64,000 nucleotides of DNA from Hydractinia symbiolongicarpus (Eukaryota; Cnidaria; Hydrozoa; Anthoathecata; Hydractiniidae): positions 4,032,001-4,096,000 of the forward strand of contig NC_079879.1 of assembly GCF_029227915.1 (NCBI RefSeq), written 5' to 3'. Of the stretch, positions 51,501 through 56,439 are shown piece after piece. The stretch's first letter is position 1. The number at the start of each line of letters is the position of its first letter. The notes below the pieces were generated by a model. The model was not told the DNA's origin, ran no database searches, and worked only from the letters and a program-made list of their open reading frames with translations. The position numbers and the translations under genes were made by a program.

Positions 51501-54500
51501 TGAAGGGCCTCAAAAATACTAAGACCGCTATGATTCGCATTATGCCCTCGATGGCGATCAAACTCGAAGATGTCCCATTTGCAAAAAGCGAAGAATATCC
51601 CGAAGAGAAACCCCTACCCGAGGATGGTTTATACTTGTACCTCCTAAAACCTGGAGAGGAACACGGTGATCAAAACAGAATCGCGAGTGACACCTTTTGG
51701 CGCAAGAAAACCTATAAGTTGGACCGTATAGTAGCAGGTAGTCGCGTGTTATACTACCTAAAAGACGGTCCTGGAAAGAGCTTTGCCTCGGGGGAGTTGA
51801 TGCTAAACCCACGTGTGCAGTAATAGCTAAGATGATGGTATTTCTAATCATCCCGTGCACTATGTTTTCTATGGATTATGATGACATTGTCTTTACCGGG
51901 TTCCTGGGCATTGGGTATAAGCTTTGCGTTTTCCTGGGTCTGTGCTGCAAGCTGTTGATCCCTATCCTCAATTTCATACCTCAATACCATGAGTTGACTA
52001 TCCCTATCCTCCATTACATCATTGAAAAATGCCAGAGCCATTTCTTTGTCCTTAAGGACCTGCCGCTGCTTCTCAAGTTCCTCTTGTAATTTTTTCCCAC
52101 CTGCCCTCGCAAGCCATTTGATAAAGCCCACCGCTTTAGGACTTTGGGGATGATGGATAATTCCCAATGCTTGATCCAATGTGACAAAGACGTCATCTGG
52201 ATTGTTCCCTCTTCCAGGGGCCAGGGTGGTCCTTCAGCCCCACAATTTCCTGCCTTGTTATGGTTTCCCCGACCAAATATTTAAAAATGCGCGCTATGTC
52301 CGCAATACCCAAAAAACGACCAATATCTACCTTTTTAAAAAGGGGTTGATTTTGATTGTTGGTTAGGGTTTTGATGGTCTCTGTTTTGAACTGCAACGAC
52401 ATCTTTCCAGGTCCTGGGGTGTTCCAATCCCACACAAGCAAGCATCTTTGGATTTTTTCAGCTCGGCCTTGATTTCCGACCAGTCAGATGAGATTCGTTT
52501 CCTCGTCTATCATTCTCATATCTGAGCGCTCATTAGGGTACCATAAAAACAGGACCTTTTTCTGTCTCCTCAGATTCTTAGTCAGGGCAGTATACGATTG
52601 GGTTAAGAGCAATAAGCTATGCCTTCTGTGCCTACCACTGATAGCAAGCTCAAGCAGGGATTGTCGACGCTTATCGAGGTCCACGTTAGCAATACAGCCG
52701 TCGACTACAAACAATGTGTCCTTACTTGCCAACCATGAGGATAATTTTTGGATCCATTCACGCAGCTCATTTTCCGGGTCTATCAGGAACACATGTGTGT
52801 CCTTCCATAGCGAGGGATAATGTTCCTTTACATGTCCTACAAGATTTCATGTCTATTTAGTATTATATATTGGTCCCGCTCAAATGCTTTCGCCACATTG
52901 GCAAGCGTTGGAGAATTAAACGTTTCATCGTATCTGAAGCGTACCTTATTATGTACATGTAGTTCAAAATTTTCCCACGTGTACCCCTCATTAAACTAGG
53001 CTTGAATATGATCCTGCAGGAGGATTATAAACTCATATAAGGGTTGCATGTAGATACGACGTCTAGGATGACACTTTGAAATTCTCCTGAGATCAAGGCA
53101 TGGAATGCAGGTTTTTGCAAGACCTTTACCCTTTGCCTTGAACTGATCCGGGGGAAGATATTTTGAACACACGAGACATTTTTTCTCTCCCATATTTCTA
53201 TTTGCCCCAGGGGCAAGTAGAAATAATATCAGTGAGCTATTAACGATTTTTTATACCACCCTTGTTTTATCGCATATTCGACGAACAAAATTGCTGCCGT
53301 CATTTACCTGTCAAGTTTAAGACGTCCTCCATGTCCATCTTAGCACCCTTTTTCCACCTTTTTTCCACCTATAGCGATCAGTATCGTGTATGACACGAGC
53401 CTGACGGACTCCCAAATGAGATCAATAATCATGGTTTCCTTGGGACCCATATTTTCATAATGTTTTCTTGCCATTTTGGGGTTTGTTTTTACCTCTGCCT
53501 TATATATTTATACCAAACGCCTACCCCTATCGCCAATATGGCCAAAATTCCAATTCCATAAAGGTATACATCCGTTGACTTGCCATGGGTTACGACAGAT
53601 TCTTGATCATCCTGTGAAAGTTCTTTGCCACTTTCTCCTTTAAGTCGGCCTTGTTCTTCCTAATCCATTCAGCAAGTCTGACTACACGATCCTCGTTCTT
53701 CGGCGGTTTTGTTATAACCCTCTTCCTTTGTTGTTTATGAACTTCTTCACTCATTTTATTATATTGCGATCTCCGCCTCCTGCGCCTCCTTTCCCTCCTT
53801 CTCCTGTTTCTTTTTGCATATATGCCTACCCGTATGGCCGCTATAAGCAGTGGGGCTAAACACCCCCCAAGAGTGCAGTGTACAAGGATTCCTAGATCCC
53901 TCATGCTATCACGGATAATAAGATCTTCCTCGATATCCCTGTGTATCTCGTCAACACTGTCAATATCTACAAAGTTCGAGACCATGCCGGCATATGGGCT
54001 TATAACATGGGTAGCCAGTGCCCTAGCAGTCATCTCCCCCTTCTCTTGCAATTCACGTTGGACATACTCTGCATGGACCTTTTCTACAGCCTCGTCCGGA
54101 GCCTTCTTGACAAAGCCCTCCGTACACTTCTTCTGCAGGAAGTGTTCCTTACCCTTACGTAGAGCCTCCTTTAAAATTTGGCGTTTATTGGGTGGGGGTT
54201 CCACATGTTCATATTCTGCAGAGCTGGATGTGTCGAATACTTCTGCAATATCGGACGAGATCTTTATTATACGTCGATATCTAAAAAGTACATAGGCAAT
54301 CATGAAGTATAGCGATATACAAACACATCTCCATTTTATTCCCCGGTAGACGCCAGGCGGGAATGGCCTCTGGCAAGCGTCGTAATTTGATCGGGTTGTA
54401 CCATCCGTTTGTCATCTGCCCTGTTGAGCGCCAACTTGTTAACCTCTTGCGTGTATACCTTATAGCCCTTGTTTTGGATCAATACCTGGCTCTTGTAAAC

Positions 54501-56073
54501 GTCAACGCCCTCTTCCAAACACCACTTGTAGTCATCGAAGGTGATGGATTTTTTGGTAACACATCGCTTTACACTCTTCGCTTTCCTGTCACCGCCTTCT
54601 TTTGTAAGGCTCTTGTAAGCATATAGCTTGGCCCTTAGGGTGACCAATTCGGTCATGATTTTGCCACCTAATTCGTCCTTCATCAAGCCTACCACCTTCT
54701 TGTTTTCCCTATGGGGAGAGGCCTTCCATCATCGGAATTATAGGCAGTTGTATCGAAGCGTCTGTCAACATTTATTTTAGAACAGGTGAATATTTGCTAA
54801 AAAAACATTGCACGCAAATTATGCAAGATCTGTTCATAGAATTTTGTTTCAAAATACCATTTTTTCTTTCATGTATAAATGCTAAATTGTTTTATAGTTT
54901 AGTATTTTTACACATTTACAAAACTGGTGGTTACTTGATTTTCTCGATCGAATATGAAATTCACTTTTTTAACTATTATTAACCCGTAAACTTGTGATTG
55001 TGAAAATTTCTGTACGACGCCATATTGACATCTGGCTTTATGGTTTTATACTTTAAAAAGGTGAATATTTGCTTGAAAAGTTTGCACAACAACCACACGC
55101 AAATTATGCAACATTTGTTCCTAGAAGTTTTTTACAAAATACCATTTTTTCTTTCATCAATGAATGCTAAGTTGTTTTAAAGTTTAGTATTTTTAAACAT
55201 TTGCCAAAGTGGTGGTTATATTCAGAAACAATATACATCACACTGTTTTATCAAAAATAATAAGCAAGAGAAAAGTTTAAGATCAAAATATCAAAAATGC
55301 TGTCAGTTGAATAACACGACCAAAATACTTTTATTATATTACTGAACTAATTCATGAGTAAATATAAAGAAAATAAAGATTTGTAAACAAGGTTGAAACC
55401 GCTGCACGTATGATTTGTTGTTGAAAGTTTCTGTATGTTATATCGAATTTGGCTCCATCTTTTCATAACAACCTGGAAGTATGTTGTGAAAAAACGAACC
55501 AAATTACGAAGAAAATATTATTATTGCCAGTAACTGATGTTTATAAATTTCCAAGAAGTATTAACAAAGGTTATAAAATGCTGGAACTACGATTATATTT
55601 TAAATACTGTGGGTTATCTTCTTATAAGTGTTGTACATCTTAAACTTGCTTCTTTTTGTCGAATACAGCCATGAAAACTTGATACATAGTTATGAAATAT
55701 AGTTGTTTATGTGTCGTTATAGTAGTTATTTTATTATATTTTTGGATTTAGAAGTTCCTTAATCTTTACTTCCTCGCTTAAAGTTTATTTTGTGGCTGCC
55801 ACAAAAAAGTTTGTTGCTTGCCTGTTCTTTAAGAAATACAATAGATTTTCTCACACTGTGCTTATTCGTCTACAAATGACACAGTGAAATAGTTGTTAAA
55901 TTAGACTGTTTATGTTAAAACTTTAGAAAGTGAAGATGTAAAGCACGTACTGAACACAGGATCAAATCTGTAGGTTATTGTTTTGGTATGCCATAAAAGG
56001 CTTACAAGTCCGTCTTCTCCCCTTGCTACCAGTCTCTTTTGCAGCACGCCTTCTTTGAGGTCTGTTGTTGTAT
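30260..56073 (-). CDS. astacin-family metalloprotease with TSP1-like and MAM domains (seven recognised exons, partial)
   Basis: Exons in transcription order: 56073-55951, 45762-45636, 44976-44777, 43250-43035, 42550-42209, 39772-39632, 30543-30260. All internal junctions use GT/AG and their phases fit (1,2,1,1,1,1), giving one continuous frame of about 478 codons without a stop. Domain order is propeptide end, astacin catalytic domain, two TSP1-like repeats, MAM. The protease has HELFHVLGFQHE (zinc-binding HExxHxxGFxHE), the Met-turn SIMHYHAY, and the four conserved astacin cysteines (NSC, IGC, DIC, YDC). Astacin plus MAM is the meprin/HMP2-like arrangement known in cnidarians; such enzymes are secreted and cleave extracellular matrix or propeptides. 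The signal-peptide exon is not identified with certainty, and the MAM domain lacks its usual last third, so either a 3' exon was missed or the gene is truncated. Introns contain a Polinton remnant, a Ginger transposon and LINE fragments. Confidence 0.83.
30620..30760 (+). pseudogene. inverted degenerate copy of the TSP1 exon of the astacin gene
   Basis: On the plus strand, AGATCTGGCAACCT through GCCTGGAAGAATATT (30643-30708) matches the minus-strand TSP1 exon at about 42370-42305 with only scattered differences. It translates to DLAT-stop-YRWSIRSYCNVLPG, versus DLATWNRWSTWSYCNVLPG in the real exon. Similarity then fades (about 30710-30760). The TGG-to-TAG change and loss of a conserved Trp make it a pseudo-exon. 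It lies in the last intron, 83 bp from exon 7, in opposite orientation. Confidence 0.78.
30880..31290 (+). CDS. unrecognised 136-codon open frame
   Basis: A longer than average frame in AT-rich DNA, with several cysteines (CCIVHKCIDGETC) and Thr/Asn-rich segments. It runs into a G10 homopolymer, so its last 20 codons are probably not coding. No domain is recognised. It lies in an astacin-gene intron, just upstream of a LINE fragment on the same strand, and may be an undetected part of it. Confidence 0.2.
   Translation: MNENLVVCVKRHETDCPITAVETATTIYNTVVTPPTTFNSIITLNLNDTQLKNLPSLVNGARCITNNQDLITNHNKILKSSCCIVHKCIDGETCYDLINYFEKVNHSTNNICLPLFQLGGGEVGTKWYQFLLHNFL
31363..31795 (+). pseudogene. 3' end of a LINE-type (non-LTR) reverse transcriptase ORF
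   Basis: Positions 31574-31795 encode ELINHNFPTRFRENNLRQPK, SFAISKRGPRLWNNF and DLKKLTSLCVFKQCVKNFI and then a TAA. The NHN-TR, GPxLWN and SLxxFKxxxK pattern is the conserved C-terminus of CR1/L2/jockey-like ORF2 proteins. A preceding frame (31363-31569) ends ISLTNIPQ and is shifted, consistent with decay. Only the tail of the element remains. Confidence 0.68.
32830..33000. repeat. left subterminal repeat array of the Ginger element
   Basis: Repeated AGTACTCC and GGAGTACT half-sites in both orientations with GGAAATAA or TTATTTCC spacers, mirrored at the other end of the element. These are plausible transposase binding sites. Confidence 0.7.
33073..34212 (+). CDS. Ginger transposase (integrase/DDE core)
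   Basis: The open frame starts at 33016, but the ATG at 33073 (residue 20 of that frame) leaves the terminal repeats behind and is the preferred start. Numbering from 33016, residues ~100-142 form an HHCC integrase zinc-binding domain (SGHRG...FYWHGM...CQKCQ). The DDE catalytic triad is D168 (VGVDICNLP), D225 (INDQGREF) and E261 (GLCERQNR), with 35 residues between the second D and E, the retroviral-integrase/Ginger spacing. The enzyme would bind the terminal repeats and catalyse cut-and-paste integration. From about 34146 the frame runs into an AT-rich (TATAAA)n stretch that ends it artificially. The expected continuation lies in another frame and includes a GPY/F-like module at 34211-34430. 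Confidence 0.85.
   Translation: MSTNKHVKLQDIENYIRNGQYPAHIKKKGDKSNFRKSSKNFSIVDGHLTFKGTRRVIFENQRKNAIIHDIHEGINETVESVAMSGHRGRDSTYQKVSERFYWHGMVDDVKNYIRTCQKCQKQGKIVKKISPELQSIHVDSNVMQQVGVDICNLPEMNGYKHLIVLIDYFSKWSEAKPVQDKTAPTVARFLYEMICRHGCFKTQINDQGREFVNQVSDALLKLTGTDQRVTSAYHPQANGLCERQNRTIKDTLIKVLEENPAKWVDVIDGVFFAHRASIHFSTKFSPFFLLYNRHPTLPIDVKYVLIKEPAELGKCDDPFDIESFKDILNSSLKLREVSHCIAGENIEKAQKKQQRDNIQEYKYKYNIYNINIKNINIKK
34146..34210. repeat. AT-rich microsatellite expansion inside the Ginger coding region
   Basis: Irregular TATAAATATAA units inserted where the transposase should continue. The downstream frame (from 34211, AGA CGC CAC) is shifted by one relative to the upstream frame, so the expansion breaks the protein. 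Confidence 0.75.
34211..35677 (+). CDS. Ginger C-terminal module: GPY/F-like segment, acidic repeats, F-box and Ulp1-type cysteine protease
   Basis: The frame is open from 34211 except for one TAG at 34313-34315. Numbered from the ATG at 34388 (429 codons), it contains 9-residue PQESGDEGE repeats (residues ~17-103), an F-box-like domain (~122-165: NYFDLLPTEIVVLILEYSI then CSRFRTI), and a C-terminal Ulp1/SENP-type (C48) protease with H337 (NHW), D352 (CDS), Q374 and C380 (YNCG). Before the ATG, 34316-34430 reads VGPYTLTSISKRGL...NVSLVKPFY, a GPY/F module normally at the end of Ginger integrases; the TAG replaces the Trp expected before VGPY. The original product was therefore probably one polyprotein continuous with the transposase. 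Ulp1 proteases remove SUMO-like modifiers and F-box proteins recruit SCF ubiquitin ligases, so a role in escaping host modification is conceivable but inferred. Confidence 0.78.
34437..34697. repeat. 27-bp coding minisatellite (PQESGDEGE repeats)
   Basis: About eight 27-bp units, plus two 15-bp units encoding PHEGG, in frame within the F-box/Ulp1 ORF. Its reverse strand gives spurious open frames (34355-34725). Confidence 0.9.
35678..36447. other. non-coding Ginger interior
   Basis: AT-rich DNA downstream of the Ulp1 stop codon, with no recognised ORF. It may contain the 3' UTR; TTTTATAG-rich strings occur near 35780. Confidence 0.4.
36448..36848. repeat. ~145-bp tandem repeat (2.7 copies) in the Ginger interior
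   Basis: A unit beginning AAAAGTTATCGC-AATTGTTC followed by CCCAGTACCAAAAATTCCCC, AATCGTGACGTCATC and CATGCGAAT is repeated at about 36449, 36597 and 36739, with a small deletion in the second copy. The 117-codon frame here follows the repeat and is not regarded as a gene. Confidence 0.9.
37195..37389. repeat. right subterminal and terminal repeat of the Ginger element
   Basis: Mirror of 32824-33000: repeated CTCCCGGGAGTA-type palindromes with TTATTTCC spacers, ending TTATTTTCCGCGACA. Confidence 0.75.
37395..39631. other. astacin gene intron sequence between Ginger and the MAM exon
   Basis: No recognised coding sequence. A C- and T-rich tract (CCCTCTCCCTCCCCCC) lies near 37500. Confidence 0.5.
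39632..39772 (-). CDS. astacin gene exon 6: N-terminal part of MAM domain
   Basis: Acceptor TTTTACAG before 39772, donor G/GTAATT after 39632. Encodes GPEDCTFEIDTCGWND, YVWKSKIG and GPLFDHTTMG, the canonical MAM start (C-x-FE-x-x-x-CGW ... DHT). Phase 1 at both ends. Joined to exon 7 it gives DHTTMGDSGYF, as expected for a MAM domain. Confidence 0.88.
39773..41035. other. astacin gene intron
   Basis: No recognised gene. The open frame at 40709-40930 has no similarity I can identify. Confidence 0.45.
41036..41870 (+). pseudogene. LINE-type apurinic endonuclease fragment
   Basis: Plus-strand frames read DIIGLTETHFSD (the conserved ETH motif), CGGIGMYVKNQLAS, VYYPPYDSRYPKDFND-like, LLTLLGFKQVIKSAT and PTFFSDHHLVACV (the SDH catalytic motif), in the order of an AP-endonuclease domain from CR1/L2-like LINEs. 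Frameshifts and stops interrupt it (about 41100-41230 and 41400). No RT follows. It lies in the intron between the TSP1 and MAM exons of the astacin gene, on the opposite strand. Confidence 0.75.
42209..42550 (-). CDS. astacin gene exon 5: two TSP1-like repeats
   Basis: Acceptor CCTCATAG before 42550, donor G/GTCAGT after 42209, phase 1 at both ends. Encodes ISAWTKWGPCLEYADHTYHR and a second unit starting WNRWSTWSYCN with RTRDCPKKKRCWG and QSRPC. The W-x-x-W-x-x-C starts and regularly spaced cysteines fit thrombospondin type 1 repeats, though the CSVTCG-type core is atypical. A diverged inverted copy of its middle lies at 30620-30760. Confidence 0.82.
43035..43250 (-). CDS. astacin gene exon 4: C-terminal half of the protease
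   Basis: Acceptor TTTTAG before 43250, donor GTATGA after 43035. Encodes VAYEYNSIMHYHAYTFAIN (the Met-turn, SxMHY), LPTDPTMSYLSIGPGDKPTE and FKLNLLYDC, which ends with the fourth conserved cysteine of the astacin fold. Confidence 0.92.
43251..44776. other. astacin gene intron with dispersed repeats
   Basis: No coding sequence recognised. GC-rich blocks with CCCCTTAACGGTTTTC (about 43730) and CCCCCCTCCCCTCCCC (about 44360) resemble dispersed non-coding repeats, but no second copy was traced in this window. Confidence 0.4.
44777..44976 (-). CDS. astacin gene exon 3: zinc-binding active site
   Basis: Acceptor CTTTTTTAG before 44976, donor G/GTACGT after 44777. Encodes CASEYAGRGNVMFFQKLSL, then DICLQKWVIAHELFHVLGFQ followed by HEMNRPDRDRYV. 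This contains the third conserved Cys, the three zinc-ligand histidines and the catalytic glutamate (HExxHxxGFxHE). Confidence 0.95.
45376..45416. repeat. (TCTA)n/(TCTC)n microsatellite
   Basis: Short CTAT/CTCT repeat tract within an intron of the astacin gene. Confidence 0.85.
45636..45762 (-). CDS. astacin gene exon 2: N-terminal part of the protease
   Basis: Acceptor TTATTTTAG before 45762, donor G/GTGCGT after 45636. No long open frame marks it; it was found by translating between the other exons. Encodes DEEKMLVKDVMKSISMNSCV and KFKEIPRDDKTTFHVRIVSE, matching the astacin stretch with the first conserved Cys (tCxxF). It joins in frame to IGC-ASEYAGRG of exon 3. Confidence 0.9.
45763..48150. 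other. first part of a large astacin gene intron
   Basis: Mostly AT-rich without recognised genes. It contains a perfect 13-bp hairpin (46752-46779). The 47595-47831 frame (78 codons) has a protein-like composition (FDYFYVDLVTKKLIQSENLG), but no family is recognised. Confidence 0.4.
46752..46779. repeat. perfect 13-bp inverted repeat with a 2-nt loop
   Basis: CAACACCCATCGA, CC, TCGATGGGTGTTG. The arms are GC-rich within AT-rich intron DNA. Confidence 0.9.
48300..48651 (+). pseudogene. Polinton-associated ORF fragment, unrecognised
   Basis: The first part (48321-48557) is Pro/His-rich (PPTPPKHTISPPIPEQ). From about 48491 a different frame gives YQDCYDNNRGPPYPRIYMAE and LFPDIEHDKPGSSRDGEIEM ending at TAA 48649-48651. 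The second piece is protein-like and may be the C-terminus of a structural gene; a frameshift separates the two. Confidence 0.35.
48817..49122 (-). CDS. acidic N-terminal ORF divergent from the capsid gene
   Basis: 101 codons: an Asp/Gln/Thr-rich start, then VIDTGRELVRMKIADLCSQI and VEEVHVITYDRFHF. Its end runs through a C13/G13 homopolymer (48841-48853), where a length change would shift the frame, so the real C-terminus is uncertain. Its start codon lies 40 bp from that of the divergent capsid gene, with a shared AT-rich promoter region. No family is assigned; it belongs to the Polinton by position. Confidence 0.45.
   Translation of the reverse strand: MSDNPVFTPEDDIGRDDKGDKDDSQQSTQCPGTSGTTTLEQQQQRGDTTVTVIDTGRELVRMKIADLCSQIGKDRRVEEVHVITYDRFHFGGGGDVFSIGK
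49145..49162 (+). promoter_or_regulatory. candidate Polinton promoter motif CATATATAATAAACA
   Basis: CATATATAATAAACAACA directly before the capsid ATG (49163). A near-identical CATATAATAAAC precedes the integrase ATG (50831-50842), and AATATAATAAA precedes an internal ATG on the minus strand (near 53756). Confidence 0.35.
49163..50429 (+). pseudogene. Polinton major capsid protein, frameshifted
   Basis: Frames follow one another on the plus strand: RIQISHFRSTINQNEELNVE and VIFPGALRLLFDLTLTG (49163-49417); LIKNLSIALNEKEVQNI, then TAG, then DYNILAVYLDLWLPKFDRDN (49415-49660); LIDLGLPFYPAGFHDR, then TAG (49665-49711); KITNIRLQFDNL and ARFACPYKKVLK (49830-49925); ITVEGEPNELYSHAM, FNEMYTLLVDFRAS and NHLHGSGRPL (50090-50290); a final segment ends RLDRLEYL at TAA 50427-50429. 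The order resembles the double-jelly-roll capsid proteins of cnidarian Polintons, as I recall the family. At least four frameshifts and two in-frame TAGs show it is inactive. The next gene's ATG abuts its stop. Confidence 0.7.
50430..50669 (+). CDS. small Polinton protein, intact frame
   Basis: 79 codons starting at the base after the capsid stop. It has a hydrophobic start (MATIAVIIAGDAVNAL), then FSRTNFLFSKLLGHGEGERK and a charged, helix-prone tail. The phrase NFLFSKLxxHGEEERKRHD recurs, as I recall, next to capsid genes in cnidarian Polintons. The function is unknown; a minor virion component is possible. Confidence 0.55.
   Translation: MATIAVIIAGDAVNALPFSRTNFLFSKLLGHGEGERKRHDQAIEKLNAAQAELTRKRHVKLDLFNEQREMQIRAGESLW
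50843..51823 (+). pseudogene. Polinton integrase (rve/DDE), five in-frame stops and no frameshift
   Basis: A single frame of 326 codons runs from ATG 50843 to TAA 51821-51823. In-frame stops are TAG at 50879, 50960, 51341 and 51446, and TAA at 51176. Catalytic regions are visible: LTGIDVCSR (first D), FQCDNGSKFKSD (second D) and FTAFVESYNKVLAERL (E). The C-terminal part (51449 onward) is intact, with EDGLYLYLLKPG and WRKKTYKLDRIVAGSRVLYY, a chromo-like or SH3-like tail typical of Polinton integrases. Preserved length without indels suggests either recent decay or selection after the stops arose. Confidence 0.82.
51844..52402 (-). pseudogene. Polinton Bro-N-type protein with coiled-coil tail, one frameshift
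   Basis: Starts at ATG 52402 with LKxVDIGxxLGI-type Bro-N features (PLFKKVDIGRFLGIADIARI). After a frameshift near 52215 it continues DDVFVTLDQALGIIHHPQSP and KAVGFIKWLARAGGKKLQEE, then a heptad-like tail (EDRDSQLMVLRYEIEDRDQQ) to a stop at 51844. Bro-N domains are DNA-binding modules of large DNA viruses and related elements. Its start overlaps the 3' end of the packaging ATPase gene. Confidence 0.62.
52363..53193 (-). pseudogene. Polinton packaging-ATPase-like protein with N-terminal zinc finger, broken
   Basis: Starts MGEKKCLVCSKYLPPDQF with a second CIPC, forming a C2C2 finger. After an in-frame TAG (52998-52996) it runs FNEGYTWENFELHVHNKVRF and SPTLANVAKAFERDQYIILN. Then a +1 shift at about 52850 leads to HVFLIDPENELREWI, SKDTLFVVDG (Walker B-like), ISGRHRRHSLLLLTQSYTAL and RRQKKVLFLWYPNERSD, and after a further shift to KAELKKSKDACLC. 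The Walker B, LLLTQSY and arginine-rich region fit FtsK/HerA-family packaging ATPases. A clear Walker A P-loop was not seen. Confidence 0.68.
53340..53474 (-). CDS. small Polinton membrane ORF, 44 codons
   Basis: An ATG-initiated frame between the zinc-finger ATPase and the 237-codon membrane protein, all on the minus strand. It contains one hydrophobic helix-like segment (LIWESVRLVSYTILIAI). TATAAATATATAAGG lies about 30 bp upstream. No family is recognised, and coding status rests on context. Confidence 0.35.
   Translation of the reverse strand: MARKHYENMGPKETMIIDLIWESVRLVSYTILIAIGGKKVEKGC
53590..54303 (-). CDS. conserved Polinton membrane protein (237 codons)
   Basis: The longest intact frame of the Polinton remnant. 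The N-terminal half is charged and helical (EALRKGKEHFLQKKCTEG, APDEAVEKVHAEYVQRELQE). A hydrophobic segment (LGILVHCTLGGCLAPLLIAA) lies at residues ~136-155, then an Arg-rich stretch of about 15 arginines, then a basic tail. An internal ATG at residue ~184 (MSEEVHKQQRKR) is preceded by AATATAATAAA, so the tail may be a separate short gene once distinct from the upstream protein. The function is unknown; a capsid-associated or membrane role is possible. Confidence 0.6.
   Translation of the reverse strand: MIAYVLFRYRRIIKISSDIAEVFDTSSSAEYEHVEPPPNKRQILKEALRKGKEHFLQKKCTEGFVKKAPDEAVEKVHAEYVQRELQEKGEMTARALATHVISPYAGMVSNFVDIDSVDEIHRDIEEDLIIRDSMRDLGILVHCTLGGCLAPLLIAAIRVGIYAKRNRRRRERRRRRRRSQYNKMSEEVHKQQRKRVITKPPKNEDRVVRLAEWIRKNKADLKEKVAKNFHRMIKNLS
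54336..54785 (-). pseudogene. C-terminus of Polinton protein-primed DNA polymerase B
   Basis: From about 54780 the minus strand reads NVDRRFDTTAYNSDDGRPLP, then after one frameshift VVGLMKDELGGKIMTELVTL, AKLYAY (the KLY motif of protein-primed polB), KKSITFDDYKWCLEEG and VNKALNRADDKRM-like, to a stop at 54336. The exonuclease and most palm motifs are missing because the homology ends abruptly at about 54785. Confidence 0.78.
54783..55230. repeat. tandem duplication of a ~150 bp segment next to the Polinton break point
   Basis: AGGTGAATATTTGCT..., GCAAATTATGCAA, AAAATACCATTTTTTCTTTC, TTTAGTATTTTTA and GGTGGTTA occur in order from 54784 and again from 55059. The first copy starts exactly where polymerase homology ends. 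Confidence 0.75.
55231..55950. other. astacin gene intron
   Basis: No gene recognised; the 64-codon frame at 55449-55643 matches no family I know. Confidence 0.45.
55951..56073 (-). CDS. astacin gene exon 1 as recognised: end of propeptide and start of the protease
   Basis: Acceptor TTCTTGTAG before 56073, donor A/GTACGT after 55951. Encodes a Lys/Arg-rich propeptide end (VLQKRLVARGED) and LLWHTKTITYRFDPVF, which corresponds to the LWPxGxIPYxID strand at the start of mature astacins. It splices in phase 1 to KDEEKML of exon 2. It begins with an acceptor, so at least one upstream exon (signal peptide) must exist. Confidence 0.85.
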
Positions 56074-56439
56074 CTACAAGAATGGGAAAATAAATAAACA
56101 TTATAAAAAATGGACACATAAACAGCATGCAAAAGTGTTTTTAGGAAACTTCTTTCTTTCCCAAAATGTGATAGATGGGCAGAAGCTAGGGTTTTAAAGT
56201 CAATTGGCACTTTTGATGCATGTTAGCATATATTCTTCCCACTCACATTTTTGAGAAAATGTGGGAAAAATAAACGCAGTTGTCTCCCTGATTATCATCA
56301 GCATAGGTGCATGAAGTGTCTGATGCTTGGAAAGTTGATACTATTAATCTTATTCTTAATAAATTCAGTACTCATGTCGGCTAAGGCTTATCTATTTTCG
56401 CTATTGTCTGTGTGTCTGTCTGTGTGTCTGTCTGTGTGT

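Larger units (their letters stand above)
48160..54785. mobile_element. Polinton/Maverick remnant, about 6.6 kb, internally decayed and lacking one or both ends
   Basis: Markedly less AT-rich than the flanking intron. It carries the Polinton hallmark set: jelly-roll major capsid protein (49163-50429, plus), rve-type integrase (50843-51823, plus), FtsK/HerA-like packaging ATPase (53193-52363, minus), Bro-N protein (52402-51844, minus), a conserved membrane protein (54303-53590, minus) and the C-terminus of a protein-primed DNA polymerase B (54785-54336, minus). Intact elements are usually 15-20 kb with terminal inverted repeats; here no such repeats were found and most of the polymerase is gone. 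It occupies the intron between exons 1 and 2 recognised for the astacin gene. Confidence 0.85.

Noticed and set aside
52488-52820. 110-codon plus-strand ORF
   Set aside because: Antisense of the packaging-ATPase fragment, which has the recognisable motifs.
53822-54295. 157-codon plus-strand ORF
   Set aside because: Antisense shadow of the intact Polinton membrane-protein gene; the composition is unlike a real protein and no upstream motif is present.
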